The notes: generated by a model from the sequence alone, not told the origin. A DNA stretch of 11,469 nucleotides from Baffinella frigidus (GCA_026770585.1 MU646333.1:256930-268398), one strand, 5' to 3'. Positions 1 through 7,391 are shown, counted from the stretch's first letter. Numbers and translations: made by a program.

Positions 1-77
1 ACCCTACACCCTACACCCTACACCCTACACCCTACACCCTACACCCTACATCCTACACCCTACACCCTAAACCCTTA
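1..77. repeat. Telomere-type heptamer array, CCCTACA variant
   Basis: Eleven consecutive 7-bp units start at base 1. Seven perfect ACCCTAC units are followed by ATCCTAC, ACCCTAC, ACCCTAA and ACCCTTA. The 7-bp period and CCCTA core match the plant/green-algal telomere repeat (CCCTAAA on this strand), but the dominant unit has C in place of A at one position (TGTAGGG on the G-rich strand). The C-rich strand reads 5' to 3' from the window edge, as at a left chromosome end. A further short CCCTAAA run lies at about 168-189. This may be a true terminus with a variant repeat or a subtelomeric interstitial block; the sequence alone cannot tell. Confidence 0.85.
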
Positions 78-512
78 TCGCCAAGGCACGAACGGACAAG
101 CGGTGGACCTCGCAATGGACCTGCGGTTGCGGTGGAGAATGCACCTGCAGTGGATCAGGGCATCCTGGTAAACCCTAAACCCTAAACCCGCATGGTCCAG
201 GCAGGACCTGCGGTGGATCTCGCCCTCCCCCGCGACCCTCCGCCACTCCTCCGCCTCAGCCGCCGCGCGTTCCAGCCGCACCCGCAGCCCTGTTCCACCC
301 GGGAATCCATTTCAGAATTTCCTTGTGCTTCCTGGGCCGTGATACCTTGCGAGGCTGCCGGGTGCTGGTGAATCCTTCGAAGGATTCAGCAGCCTGGCAA
401 ATTATTGACGGCGTAGGATGCAGGAGGAAAATTTGAGGTTGCGGGTGTAGGGTTTCGATGCTGGGCGGGGGTGAACACGAGTGGTGGAGAGAGAGTGGGT
501 GGAGTTGCCGAT
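78..512. other. Subtelomeric spacer with possible exon remnant
   Basis: No confident gene is visible. The first part holds degenerate copies of a GCGGTGGA-type motif (about 95-216) and an interstitial CCCTAAA run at 168-189. On the minus strand, 289 down to 208 reads as a charged, helix-favouring peptide (LERAAAEAEEWRRVAGEGE). It is bounded by a CAG acceptor-like site (290-292) and a GT donor-like site (206-207), so it could be a downstream coiled-coil exon of the MSP-domain gene. The remainder (about 300-512) shows no recognisable coding sequence. Confidence 0.3.
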
Positions 513-651
513 CACCAACTCTCACGGGAGGACCAAAGGATCGATTTTATATTCGAAGATTTACCCCAACAGACACCCCGCATTCGGGGGGTCTGTAAGG
601 GTGAATCTAAAATCTGAAATCGATCATTTGGTCCTCCCGTGAGGTTTGGTG
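513..651. mobile_element. 139-bp foldback (MITE-like) element
   Basis: The stretch folds on itself almost end to end. The outer arm CACCAACTCTCACGGGAGGA at 513-532 pairs with the reverse complement of 632-651, and the match continues through ACCAAA and GATCGATTT. An inner arm (557-580 with 585-608) pairs with few mismatches around the hairpin CCCCG-CATT-CGGGG at 576-589. A short mismatched patch lies between the arms. There is no coding capacity and no clear target-site duplication. This is typical of a small non-autonomous foldback element, but an origin by inverted duplication is also possible. It overlaps the 3' end of the MSP-domain reading frame. Confidence 0.7.
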
Positions 652-1437
652 GGAGGGAGGGGGGGGGTCCTGACCTTCGGTGCGCAGGGCGCTGGTGCGC
701 GCCTCGTCTCCGTGCTCCGCGCGCTGCTCACCCTCACGCGTCAGACCAACGCGCGATGCCAGGGGCGCCGCATGTGGCCCGCGACCTGGTGCAACGCTGC
801 AGAGCTGCGGGGGTGGAATGGGGCGGGGTGCCTGCTGCGTGAGGAGCGCCTCGTATTCGCGACGCACCAGGCCCGCCTCGTCCAGCCCGCTGGAGGCGTT
901 GTGGAAGGCGGACGAGCTGGTCGGCAGCCGCGACGCCACACGGTCCTCCGGCAGCCGCGACAGGCTCGAGGAGCGGTGTGGTTGCGGCGCCTGTTGCCGC
1001 GGCGCTGGTGCCTGCGACGAGGACCGCGCGCGGTCCCCGAGGGCTGTGGGGAGAGTGGGCGGCCTGCCCGCCGGGCGCTGCACGGGGGCGGGACCGTCGT
1101 TTTTTTTGTCGCCGGCCCCGAGGGGGGTGAAGAGCACATTGTAGTTGCGCTCGAAGAAGTCGGACTTGATGTGGAAGGTGTCTCTGTGCGGCGCGCCGCC
1201 CTTTTTGCGCGCGAGCGGCTTCGAGAGCCGCAGCGTCACCTGCACCTCGCGGTGCTCGCCCGCGGGGATGGTCAGGGTCGCCGGCTCCACCTTGAAGCGG
1301 TCCCCGTTCGACGGGCGGATGCGGAACGCCACGGCCGTGTGCAGCTCGTTGGTGAGCGTCAGGGTCTGGCAGTAGCCCTGGTTTTGCCGCACGTCCTGGA
1401 ACTCCAGGCTCTCCGGGAAAATGGTGAGTGGGTCCAT
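607..1437 (-). CDS. MSP-domain (major sperm protein-like) protein, possibly with truncated or altered C-terminus
   Basis: The frame encodes 276 residues. Residues 1-105 form an MSP/ASH-type immunoglobulin-like domain: it opens with FPESLEFQDVRQNQ, continues through LTLTNELHTAVAFRIRPSN and the strand VEPATLTIPAGEHREVQVTLR, and closes with DTFHIKSDFFERNYNVLFTP. The tail (about 110-276) is low-complexity and rich in P, S, R and A, apart from a short helical stretch (AGLVRREYEALLTQQ, about 187-201). Family knowledge: MSP domains occur in VAP-like ER-contact proteins and in cilium or centrosome proteins; no transmembrane segment is visible, so a VAP is unlikely. The ATG at 1437 sits directly before the domain. 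The last 14 codons and stop lie inside the foldback arm at 607-651, and the poor tail suggests that real splicing continues to further exons (a candidate is 208-289). The N-terminal domain is secure; the C-terminal structure is not. Confidence 0.75.
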   Translation of the reverse strand: MDPLTIFPESLEFQDVRQNQGYCQTLTLTNELHTAVAFRIRPSNGDRFKVEPATLTIPAGEHREVQVTLRLSKPLARKKGGAPHRDTFHIKSDFFERNYNVLFTPLGAGDKKNDGPAPVQRPAGRPPTLPTALGDRARSSSQAPAPRQQAPQPHRSSSLSRLPEDRVASRLPTSSSAFHNASSGLDEAGLVRREYEALLTQQAPRPIPPPQLCSVAPGRGPHAAPLASRVGLTREGEQRAEHGDEARTSALRTEGQDPPPPSHQTSREDQMIDFRF

Positions 1438-2040
1438 CCTGCACGGCCTTCACAGGTGTTCGCCAAGCAGGGCGCACCCAACAGCGCCCAAGCTGCTTCC
1501 GCGCGCCTCGGCCCTTTGCAAATTCTGGCGCGACCAAAATTTGAAGCCAAGCAGGGCTGGAGGGGGGGGTATTCAAAAGTCATTTAGATAGGAAAACTTT
1601 CTCAAAAGTCAAATTTTTACACAAAAACGGCTCCAAGAACGAAAACGGCTCCAATGGTGAGTTGACTAACCTGGACCAGCAATCGGATTTTCTGGAACGA
1701 GCGACGGCAAGTCCCCTTGTTCTTTGCCGCTCCCCGCTCCCGGCTCGCGTCAGGAACCTCTCTGATCGGTTCCGTTCTCCGTCTCGCTCCCTCGCTCTCA
1801 TTGCAGTCAATTCCACGCACCTCTCCCCACCACCACCTCACCTCAACACCCAAGTGCCCCAGGTGGCACTGAACCTCTCCTTGTGTGTACCTCCCTCGCT
1901 CTGCCAGAGTCTCCGGAACCTCCGTGCTGTCTCACTCTCGTTGTCTCTCGCCCTTTCTCGCCCTCTATATCCCAGCAGTCAGTTTGACCCCCCTCTCCTT
2001 ACGACCAGGTACCTTACCTTCACCTCTCTCAACCACCAAG
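1438..2040. promoter_or_regulatory. Divergent intergenic region (shared promoter zone)
   Basis: This 603-bp spacer lies between the start codons of the minus-strand MSP gene and the plus-strand RRM gene. It is AT-rich near 1570-1660, with two CAAAAGTCA copies (about 1575 and 1604) and two AAAACGGCTCCAA copies (about 1625 and 1641). Toward the RRM gene it becomes strongly pyrimidine-rich (CTCTC-type runs, about 1730-2030), as in many 5' leaders. A TATA-like CTCTATATCC lies at about 1963-1972, some 70 bp before the ATG. The assignment as a promoter is inferred from position; no transcription start can be read from sequence. Confidence 0.4.
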
Positions 2041-5000
2041 ATGACGGACGTTAGCGGACCGGCTGGCCCCGACGGGGCGAAGGGCGTGGTGCTCGGTGAG
2101 GGCGAGCGCTACGACACCAAGCTGACGCCTGGCAAGATCTTTGTCGGCGGGCTCTCGTCGGACGCGAGCGAGGCGGACGTCAAGGAGTACTTCGGCGCGT
2201 ACGGGACCATCGCGGACGTTGTCGTGATGCGCGACAAGCTGACGGGCACCGGCCGCGGCTTCGGCTTCGTGACTTTCGCTGACGGCAACGTCGCTGACCG
2301 CGTCGTCTCGCAGCGCCACGAGATCAAGGGCCGCTCCGTCGAGGCCAAGAGCGCGGTCCCGCGCACGGAGGGCGAGGTCCAGGCGCGCCAGCAGGGGCGC
2401 GGCGGCGGCCACGACCAGGGGATGGACAACCAGCGCAGCACCAAGGTGTTCGTGGGCGGGCTCTCGCCGTCGGTGGACGACAACGACTTCAAGGAGTACT
2501 TCGGCGGTTACGGCCGCATCGTCGACTCCCAGGTCCCCCACCCTTCCCCCCTCCCCTCCCCCCCGCGTAACCAGCTGTTGCCTGTCGGCTCAAACACGCG
2601 TGTGCACGCGTGCTTTGCGCCAGCCAGAATGCACCGGTCAATTCAGGAGAAGCGCGTGAGTGCGAGAAACCCTGCAGGCCCTCCTCGGAAGGTGAGTGCG
2701 AGACCGCAGGCACGCGGCTTTACAGGGCTAGATCCGCTTACATGCTGATAGGTGCGGTTCTAGCGGCGCTCAACGGGGGTCCATGGCCTAGCTCTGTTTC
2801 AGTCGGGTTGACTAAATCGATTGGACGAGCCAGAATCGCAAAAGTTGACGAGGATCCCGGTGGATTCAACAGAGCCAGATGGCATGTACTCACAAACCTG
2901 ACCATGGCATGAACTCACACAGCCCTGACCATGGCATGTAACCCTAAACCCTCAACCCTCAACCGCACAGGTTATGGTGAACCCGCACTTCAGGAAGTCC
3001 AACCTGACCATGGCATGTACTCACAAAACTGACCATGGCACATACTCACACACCGTCCAGGTGGATCCGCACTGAGGGAAGTCGCGCGGGTTCGGGTTCG
3101 TGACGTTCCGCTAACATGCTGTACAGGAGGGCTAGATCCGCTAACATGCTGTACAGGTGCGGTTCTAGCGGCGTTCAACGGGGGTGCATGGCATGTACTC
3201 AACGCTGCTACAGGACATGTACTCACAAACCTGACCATGGCACATACTCACACACCGTCCTCTGCACAGGTTATGGTGGACCCGCACTCCGGGAAGTCCC
3301 GCGGCTTCGGGTTCGTGACCTTCGACAACGCCGACGTCGTCGAGACTGTCATGATGAAGCGCGACCACTCCATCAAGGGCAAGACCGTTGAGGTCTGCGC
3401 CCAACCCCCAACGTCCATACGCCCTACCGTAGGGCCCAAGGACCTGCCTAGGGCCTCATACGTCCTACCGTAGGGCCCTAGGACCTGCCTAGGACTGCAT
3501 ACGCCCTACCGTAGGGCCCTAGGGCCTGTCTAGGACCTCATACGTTCTACCGTAGGGCCCTTGGAAGGGCAAGACCGTTGAGGTCTGCGCCCAACCCCCG
3601 AAACCCGATGCCCGATGCCCGATGCCATGGATTCACTGACGGGTATAGGGTGTGCGCCCAACCCCGAAACCCACAGCCTAAACACCTATCTCGTTAGTGG
3701 CGAGTAGGCTCATACGCCCTACCGTAGGGCCCTAGGACCTGTCGAGGACCTGTCGGGAGTCCATTTGGACCCCCTCGCCACTTTAGGGATACCATGGATT
3801 CACTGGCGGGTACCGGGTGTGCGCCCTCCTCCCCCCGTCACCCCGCTGCCCATCCGCCTTCCCGCGTGACCAATATATGCCGTGAGCCTCAGCGGCTAGC
3901 TCTGCGTGCGCCCCACCGATGCCCCATCTGATGCTGACATGTAGCCCAGCTGGGATCCCTGCCGCTGTAGCTCCGCTGAGACCTCCGCCCCGCTGCCCAC
4001 GTCCCTCCGCCCCTCCCGCACGCCTCAACGCGAAACCCCTGTGAGTCGAGTCGCTCTTGGCTCGAAGCTCGCGCTCACGGGCGAGTCTCGAAAGCAAGCG
4101 CTCAAGTTGCTCTGTGCTGAAGTAGCTGGGTGCTTGCACTGAGCCTTCTCGAAGGTGGCGTTGACTAGCTGGCGCTGAAGTAGGTGCGTGCGTGCAAGGA
4201 GCTTTCTCCAAGGTGGTGCTAACCCAGCTGGCGCTTAAGGGCGCTGGCGCTGAAGTAGCCTCTTTCTTGTGTACGCTGGTGCAGGCGAGGCTGAACTAGC
4301 TGGGTGCTGCCTCGAGGCGGGCGCTGCACTAGCTGGGCGCTGAACTAACCCTTTTCCTGTGAGCTTCGGTCGGACAGGTGACGAGCGTCGGTGTTTGATT
4401 CATCAAGGTGTCTTTGATCTCCTGCGCGGCCTCTCTCTCCTCCCAAGCGGGGTCTCATTTCCGGGGTGCTGACCTTGCCCTGTTGCGCTGCGCTGCAGGT
4501 GAAGAAGGCGTTCCCCCGCAACAAGGAGGGCGGCATGGGCCGCGGCGGCGGCAACATGGGCGGCGGCGGCGGCAACATGGGTGGTGGCGGCATGATGGGG
4601 CGCGGCGGCATGATGGGCGGTGGCGGTATGATGGGTGGCATGGGCGGCATGGGCGGCATGGGTATGGGCGGCATGGGGGGGTATGGGATGGGCATGGGCG
4701 GCATGGGCGGCGGGATGATGCCGATGGGGGGGCCGATGGGGGGGGGGATGATGCAGGACCCGCGGATGATGCAGATGTACTCGATGATGATGCAGGTCTT
4801 AACCCATGAACCATATCCCATAAACCGTTAACCACCGTAAACAGTAGACCGTCAACCATGAACCTGAAACCACCCTAAACCCTAAACCCTAAATCCTCAA
4901 CCCCAAACCCCAAACCCCTCACTCCAGGGCGGCGGCGACCCCTCGGGCGGCATGGGCATGCCCATGCAGCCGGGCATGATGCCCGGGCAGGGCCAGGGCC

Positions 5001-6036
5001 ACGCCATGCCTCCCCAGATGGGCGCGCAGATGGGCGGGTACCCCGCGCCGGGCGCGGCCGTCGCGCCGGCGCCGACGGCCGGCGCCATGGCGGGGTGGGC
5101 GGACCCCTACGCGCAGCCGGCGCCGCAGCAGGCCCCGGGGGGGTATGCGCCGGCGCCGCAGCCGCAGCAGGCGGATCCGTATGCGCAGCAGTACGCGCAG
5201 CAGCCCCAGCAGGCATGTCCCCTTCCCCACTGTCCCCCCCACTGTTTTCAGGGTTGTAGGGTCCGCGATTTTGTGCGGGTCCGATGAATTTCATGCCTGC
5301 CCATCCCCGCTAAGGCAGGTGCCGTCGTGGTACTTTCACACACTTCACCAACGCTCCAAATCCTCCCCACTGCTGACCCACAAGTTACACACTTCATCAA
5401 AGCTCCAAATCCTGCCAAATGCTGACCCACACCCCCCCCCCCAGCAGGCCCAGCAGCAGTACCAGCAGCCCGCGCCCCAGCAGCCCGACCCCTACGCGCA
5501 GCAGCAGCAGCAGCAGTGGGCCCAGCCGGCGGCGCAGCCTGCGCCGGGCGGCTACGGCGCGCCCGCGCCGGGCGGCTATGGCGGCGACCCGTACGCGCAG
5601 CAGGGGTACCCCCCGCAGGACCAGGGGGGGCGTGCGCCTGCTGGCGGCCGCGCGCCGGCCGGAGACAGGTCTTTCCCTCCCTCCCTCCCTCACTCACTCA
5701 CTCACTCACTCACTCCGTCCATCCATCCCTCCCTCCCTCCCTGTCCGTGCTGTTTCTACCTAAGTTGAGGAGCCGTAGAGCCAGGTTGGGCGTGCGGTCG
5801 CACAGCTCTGGACCACGAAGCGTGTGCTGTGCAACCGTGTGGTGTATTCGTTGGGGGGCGGTGCGCTGAGGGCGGTGCAACCGTATGGTTTATTCGTTGA
5901 GGTGCGGTGCTCTGAGGGTGGTGCGGCTTGAGAACCTGCACCGGATTCGGGGTCTGCGTGTTCGCAATTCAGGACCAGAGGGTGGACTAAACGCCATATT
6001 GTCTTGCACGGCAGGTACCACCCGTACGGGCGGTAA
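2041..6036 (+). CDS. Two-RRM hnRNP A/B / Musashi / DAZAP1-like RNA-binding protein (6 exons)
   Basis: Proposed exons are 2041-2532, 3270-3392, 4499-4795, 4928-5212, 5445-5668 and 6015-6036, joined in frame to 480 residues. RRM1 spans about 31-105 (RNP2 KIFVGG at 32, RNP1 RGFGFVTF at 72). RRM2 spans about 134-208 (RNP2 KVFVGG at 135, RNP1 RGFGFVTF at 175) and is split by intron 1. Residues 213-340 are Gly/Met-rich. The rest is Q/P/Y/A-rich and prion-like, with DPYAQ at 363, 387, 414 and 447, ending RYHPYGR. Such tandem-RRM proteins bind single-stranded RNA and act in splicing, mRNA transport or translational control in nucleus and cytoplasm. The ATG at 2041 has a good context (CACCAAGATGA); the open frame upstream has GTG at 1885 but no ATG. 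Introns 1-4 are phase 0 and intron 5 is phase 2. Exons 1-5 are strong; the tiny last exon rests on frame, splice signal and its family-like ending. Confidence 0.88.
2971..3000 (+). pseudogene. Decayed copy A of exon 2 (5' end only)
   Basis: Thirty bases preceded by GCACAG match the start of the real exon 2 (3270-3299) at 27 of 30 positions and would read VMVNPHFRKS against VMVDPHSGKS. The similarity stops before the RNP1 motif and runs into CTGACCATGG repeat sequence. It keeps a usable acceptor-like CAG at 2968-2970. Confidence 0.75.
3061..3109 (+). pseudogene. Decayed copy B of exon 2 (RNP1 segment, with stop)
   Basis: After GTCCAG this block matches exon 2 from its third codon (3276 onward), with about six mismatches in 48 bases. 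It still encodes the RGFGFVTF core with near-identical DNA, but it has TGA in place of the serine codon and breaks off after the phenylalanine of RNP1. It is a dead exon copy inside intron 1. Confidence 0.8.
3416..3562 (+). repeat. 41-bp tandem repeat with palindromic CCCTACCGTAGGG core
   Basis: Units start at 3416, 3457, 3498 and 3539 (exact 41-bp spacing), each opening with CATACG. Each is built on the 13-bp palindrome CCTACCGTAGG followed by GCCCTAGGACCTG; the last unit is partial. A further unit sits apart at 3711-3748. The same core appears in the intergenic foldback elements near 9547, 10542 and 10632-10655. Confidence 0.9.
3565..3599 (+). pseudogene. Exact 35-bp copy of the exon 2 / intron 2 junction
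   Basis: The stretch from AAGGGCAAGACCGTTGAG through GTCTGCGCCCAACCCCC is identical to 3375-3409. It includes the last 18 coding bases of exon 2 and its donor site, so it provides a perfect decoy 5' splice site 190 bp downstream. Because 190 is not a multiple of three, using it would shift the frame. Confidence 0.9.
4796..4927 (+). other. Intron 3 of the RRM gene with telomere-like 3' tract
   Basis: This short 132-bp intron has donor CAG|GTCTTA and acceptor CTCCAG|GGC. Its 3' half (4872-4918) is a run of CCCTAAA, CCTCAA and CCCCAAA units that occupies the usual place of the polypyrimidine tract. Confidence 0.8.
5213..5444 (+). other. Intron 4 of the RRM gene, probable GC-AG intron
   Basis: The 232-bp intron joins two Q-rich coding segments in phase 0 only if the donor is CAG|GCATGT, a GC donor. 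The GT four bases downstream would shift the frame. The acceptor is a C-tract followed by CAGCAG, so exon 5 may start at 5445 or 5448, differing by one glutamine. The 11-mer CCCCAGCAGGC occurs at both borders. Inside are two copies of a 49-bp unit (about 5337-5434) with CACTTCA and GCTCCAAATCCT. Confidence 0.7.
5669..6014 (+). other. Intron 5 of the RRM gene with microsatellite and 46-bp duplication
   Basis: The intron is 346 bp; the donor is ACAG|GTCTTT and the acceptor GGCAG|GTA. It starts with a CCCT / CACT / CCAT tetranucleotide microsatellite (about 5674-5743). It then has two copies of a 46-bp unit beginning GTGCAACCGT (5829-5874 and 5875-5920). The last exon downstream is only 22 bp including the stop codon. 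Confidence 0.65.
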
Positions 6037-6555
6037 ACGTTCTCCGGTGAGCGTTCTCCGGAACCCCGCAAGAGGTCTCCGGAACCATGCACGGCGCCGT
6101 GCTGGGCCCTTTCGAGGGTCCGGCAGGGCGTCGTGCAGGGCCCTCCCCGCACCTCGGTTGAACGCGAGGGTCTTTCGAATCTGGCGAGCGAGGGTCTCTC
6201 GAATCTCGCGTGCTCAGGGATGCGGAAGGGCGTCTTGTCACCTCGGAAGGACTGTCAGGGTCGTGTCGGGAGGAGAGCTGAGGGAATCTTGGTCAAAGGG
6301 GGAGGGAGGAGAAAAGGGGAGGGGGGGGGCTGGGGAGGGGGGGTCTATCCGTACGTTTTCTCAGCTGCAGCTTCGTGGGCAGTTTCGATACGTTGGCAGT
6401 CAGACCAGCTTCAATCAAGGGGGAGAAGTGTTTTCCTACGTACCAGACCAGCTGCACCTACGTGGGCAGTTTCGTTACGTTCGCAGGCAGAAAGCTTCGT
6501 TACGTTCGTGCGCAGAGCAACAGAGAAGCTTAAGTGTTTGGCAGCCAGAGTTCAG
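6037..6555. other. 3' flank of the RRM gene (3' UTR and spacer)
   Basis: This stretch follows the stop codon and probably contains the 3' UTR, but I find no clear TGTAA or AATAAA signal. It has small local duplications: TCTCCGG motifs (6040-6090), a 20-odd-bp pair around GAGGGTCTTTCGAATCT (about 6165 and 6188), a G-rich purine tract (6290-6345), and a diverged pair about 87 bp apart containing CGTGGGCAGTTTCG (about 6373 and 6460). No gene is seen. Confidence 0.5.
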
Positions 6556-6775
6556 ATCAAGGCAGCTCTCTTAAGTCAATCAAGGCAGCTCTCTTAAGTC
6601 AATCAAGGCAGCTCTTTTAAGTCAATCAAGGCAGCTCTCTTAAGTCAATCAAGGCAGCTCTCTTAAGTCAATCAAGGCAGCTCTCTTAAGCAGTCAGATC
6701 AAGGCAGCCCTCTTAAGTAGTCAGATCAAGGCAGATCTCTTAAGTAGTCAGATCAAGGCAGCTCTCTTAAGTGGA
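6556..6775 (+). repeat. 23/27-bp satellite array, nine units
   Basis: Units carrying ATCAAGGCAGCTCTCTTAAG start at 6556, 6579, 6602, 6625, 6648, 6671, 6698, 6725 and 6752. The first five intervals are exactly 23 bp and the last three exactly 27 bp, because the linker changes from GTCA to a longer AGTCAG form. Every unit keeps the ATCAAGGCAG core and nearly all keep CTCTTAAG. No open frame suggests protein repeats. Confidence 0.95.
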
Positions 6776-7391
6776 CGAGATTTCAAGGCGCAGATAACGA
6801 TGAGTTCGAGAAGCTACGTGCTACGTGATCAGTTCGAGAATCTCCGAGCTACTTCTCTATTTCGCGAGGCTGTGTAGGCCTCTAGCAGTGCAGCTCAGAA
6901 GCCTGAGGGGTGTCCTAATAAGGATAGTACGAAGAGTCTAAAAAAATCTAGGCCGATCAGGCTGAACTCGACTAGAGAGTAACTTTCGTGGCCATAGCTT
7001 CGGCCCAGAAGTTTCCTTGTGAAGACCAGACGTGCTGGCACATGCTTCAACCATATTTGCAACCTGTTGCCACACCACTCGAAAGTGACAGTACATGGAC
7101 AGCCTTGTGCTCCTAGGACTAGCCTCACAGTGTACCGTAGAAATCTAGGGCGGTGTGTGTCCTTGTTGTCAGTAACTCCTCTCTAGGGTGGTGTGTGTCC
7201 TTATTCGCGAGTAACCACTGTATCGCAGCGTTTGAAAGTTGTGTTAACAAATGGAGCCCATTCAGCTACATGTAGTGAGAGGATGCAAGTGACATCTCGC
7301 CTAGACCAGAGGGATCCCAACTCGATAGTGCACTACCGATACATGAGGTTTAGGCTAGTTCCCTGCTGTGTACTCAACTGAACCTTTCAGC
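6776..7391. other. Gene-free spacer with partial foldback termini
   Basis: No gene is recognised. Two near-copies of CTAGGGYGGTGTGTGTCCTT lie at 7145-7165 and 7184-7203. The second continues into TTCGCGAGTAACCACTGT (7204-7221), which matches the termini of the foldback element near 10478-10588, so this is probably a solo or broken end of that family. A direct-repeat partner of sequence right of the large hairpin lies at 7323-7352. Confidence 0.45.

Larger units (their letters stand above)
2533..3269 (+). other. Intron 1 of the RRM gene, with exon-2 debris and duplicated blocks
   Basis: The intron is 737 bp; the donor is CAG|GTCCCC and the acceptor TGCACAG|GTT. It splits RRM2 just before the RNP1 strand. 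It contains two decayed partial copies of exon 2 with acceptor-like CAGs (2971-3000 and 3061-3109), a roughly 62-bp block at 2725-2786 repeated at 3129-3191, a 20-bp block at 3108-3127 repeated at 3138-3157, several copies of CTGACCATGGCA followed by ACTCACA, and a telomere-like run at 2941-2964. The intron seems to have grown by repeated duplication around its 3' end. Confidence 0.8.
3393..4498 (+). other. Intron 2 of the RRM gene, repeat-filled
   Basis: The intron is 1106 bp; the donor is GAG|GTCTGC and the acceptor GCTGCAG|GTG. It holds the 41-bp tandem repeat (3416-3562), an exact 35-bp copy of the exon 2/intron 2 junction (3565-3599), and a fifth copy of the 41-bp unit (3711-3748). A segment starting CCATGGATTCACTG occurs twice (about 3626 and 3792), each time followed by GTGTGCGCCC. 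From about 4060 to 4350 there are degenerate repeats around GCTGAAGTAGCTGGG. No open frame here looks like a gene. Confidence 0.8.

Noticed and set aside
646-1587. Plus-strand 313-residue open frame opposite the MSP gene
   Set aside because: It is Arg/Gly-rich with no domain, and it is antisense to a clear MSP-domain coding sequence. GC-rich DNA yields long shadow frames.
1885-2040. N-terminal extension of the RRM protein upstream of 2041
   Set aside because: The frame is open but the upstream start is GTG, the peptide is low-complexity from a pyrimidine-rich leader, and the ATG at 2041 has a good context.
3783-4211. 142-residue minus-strand frame within intron 2
   Set aside because: No motif is recognised, and it overlaps degenerate intronic repeats between two confident exons.
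4345-4859. Proline/isoleucine-rich minus-strand frames opposite exon 3
   Set aside because: They are the complement of the Gly/Met-rich exon; composition alone explains them.
5217-5218. GT at 5217 as the donor of intron 4
   Set aside because: It adds four bases to exon 4 and breaks the frame into exon 5 with either acceptor of the CAGCAG pair.
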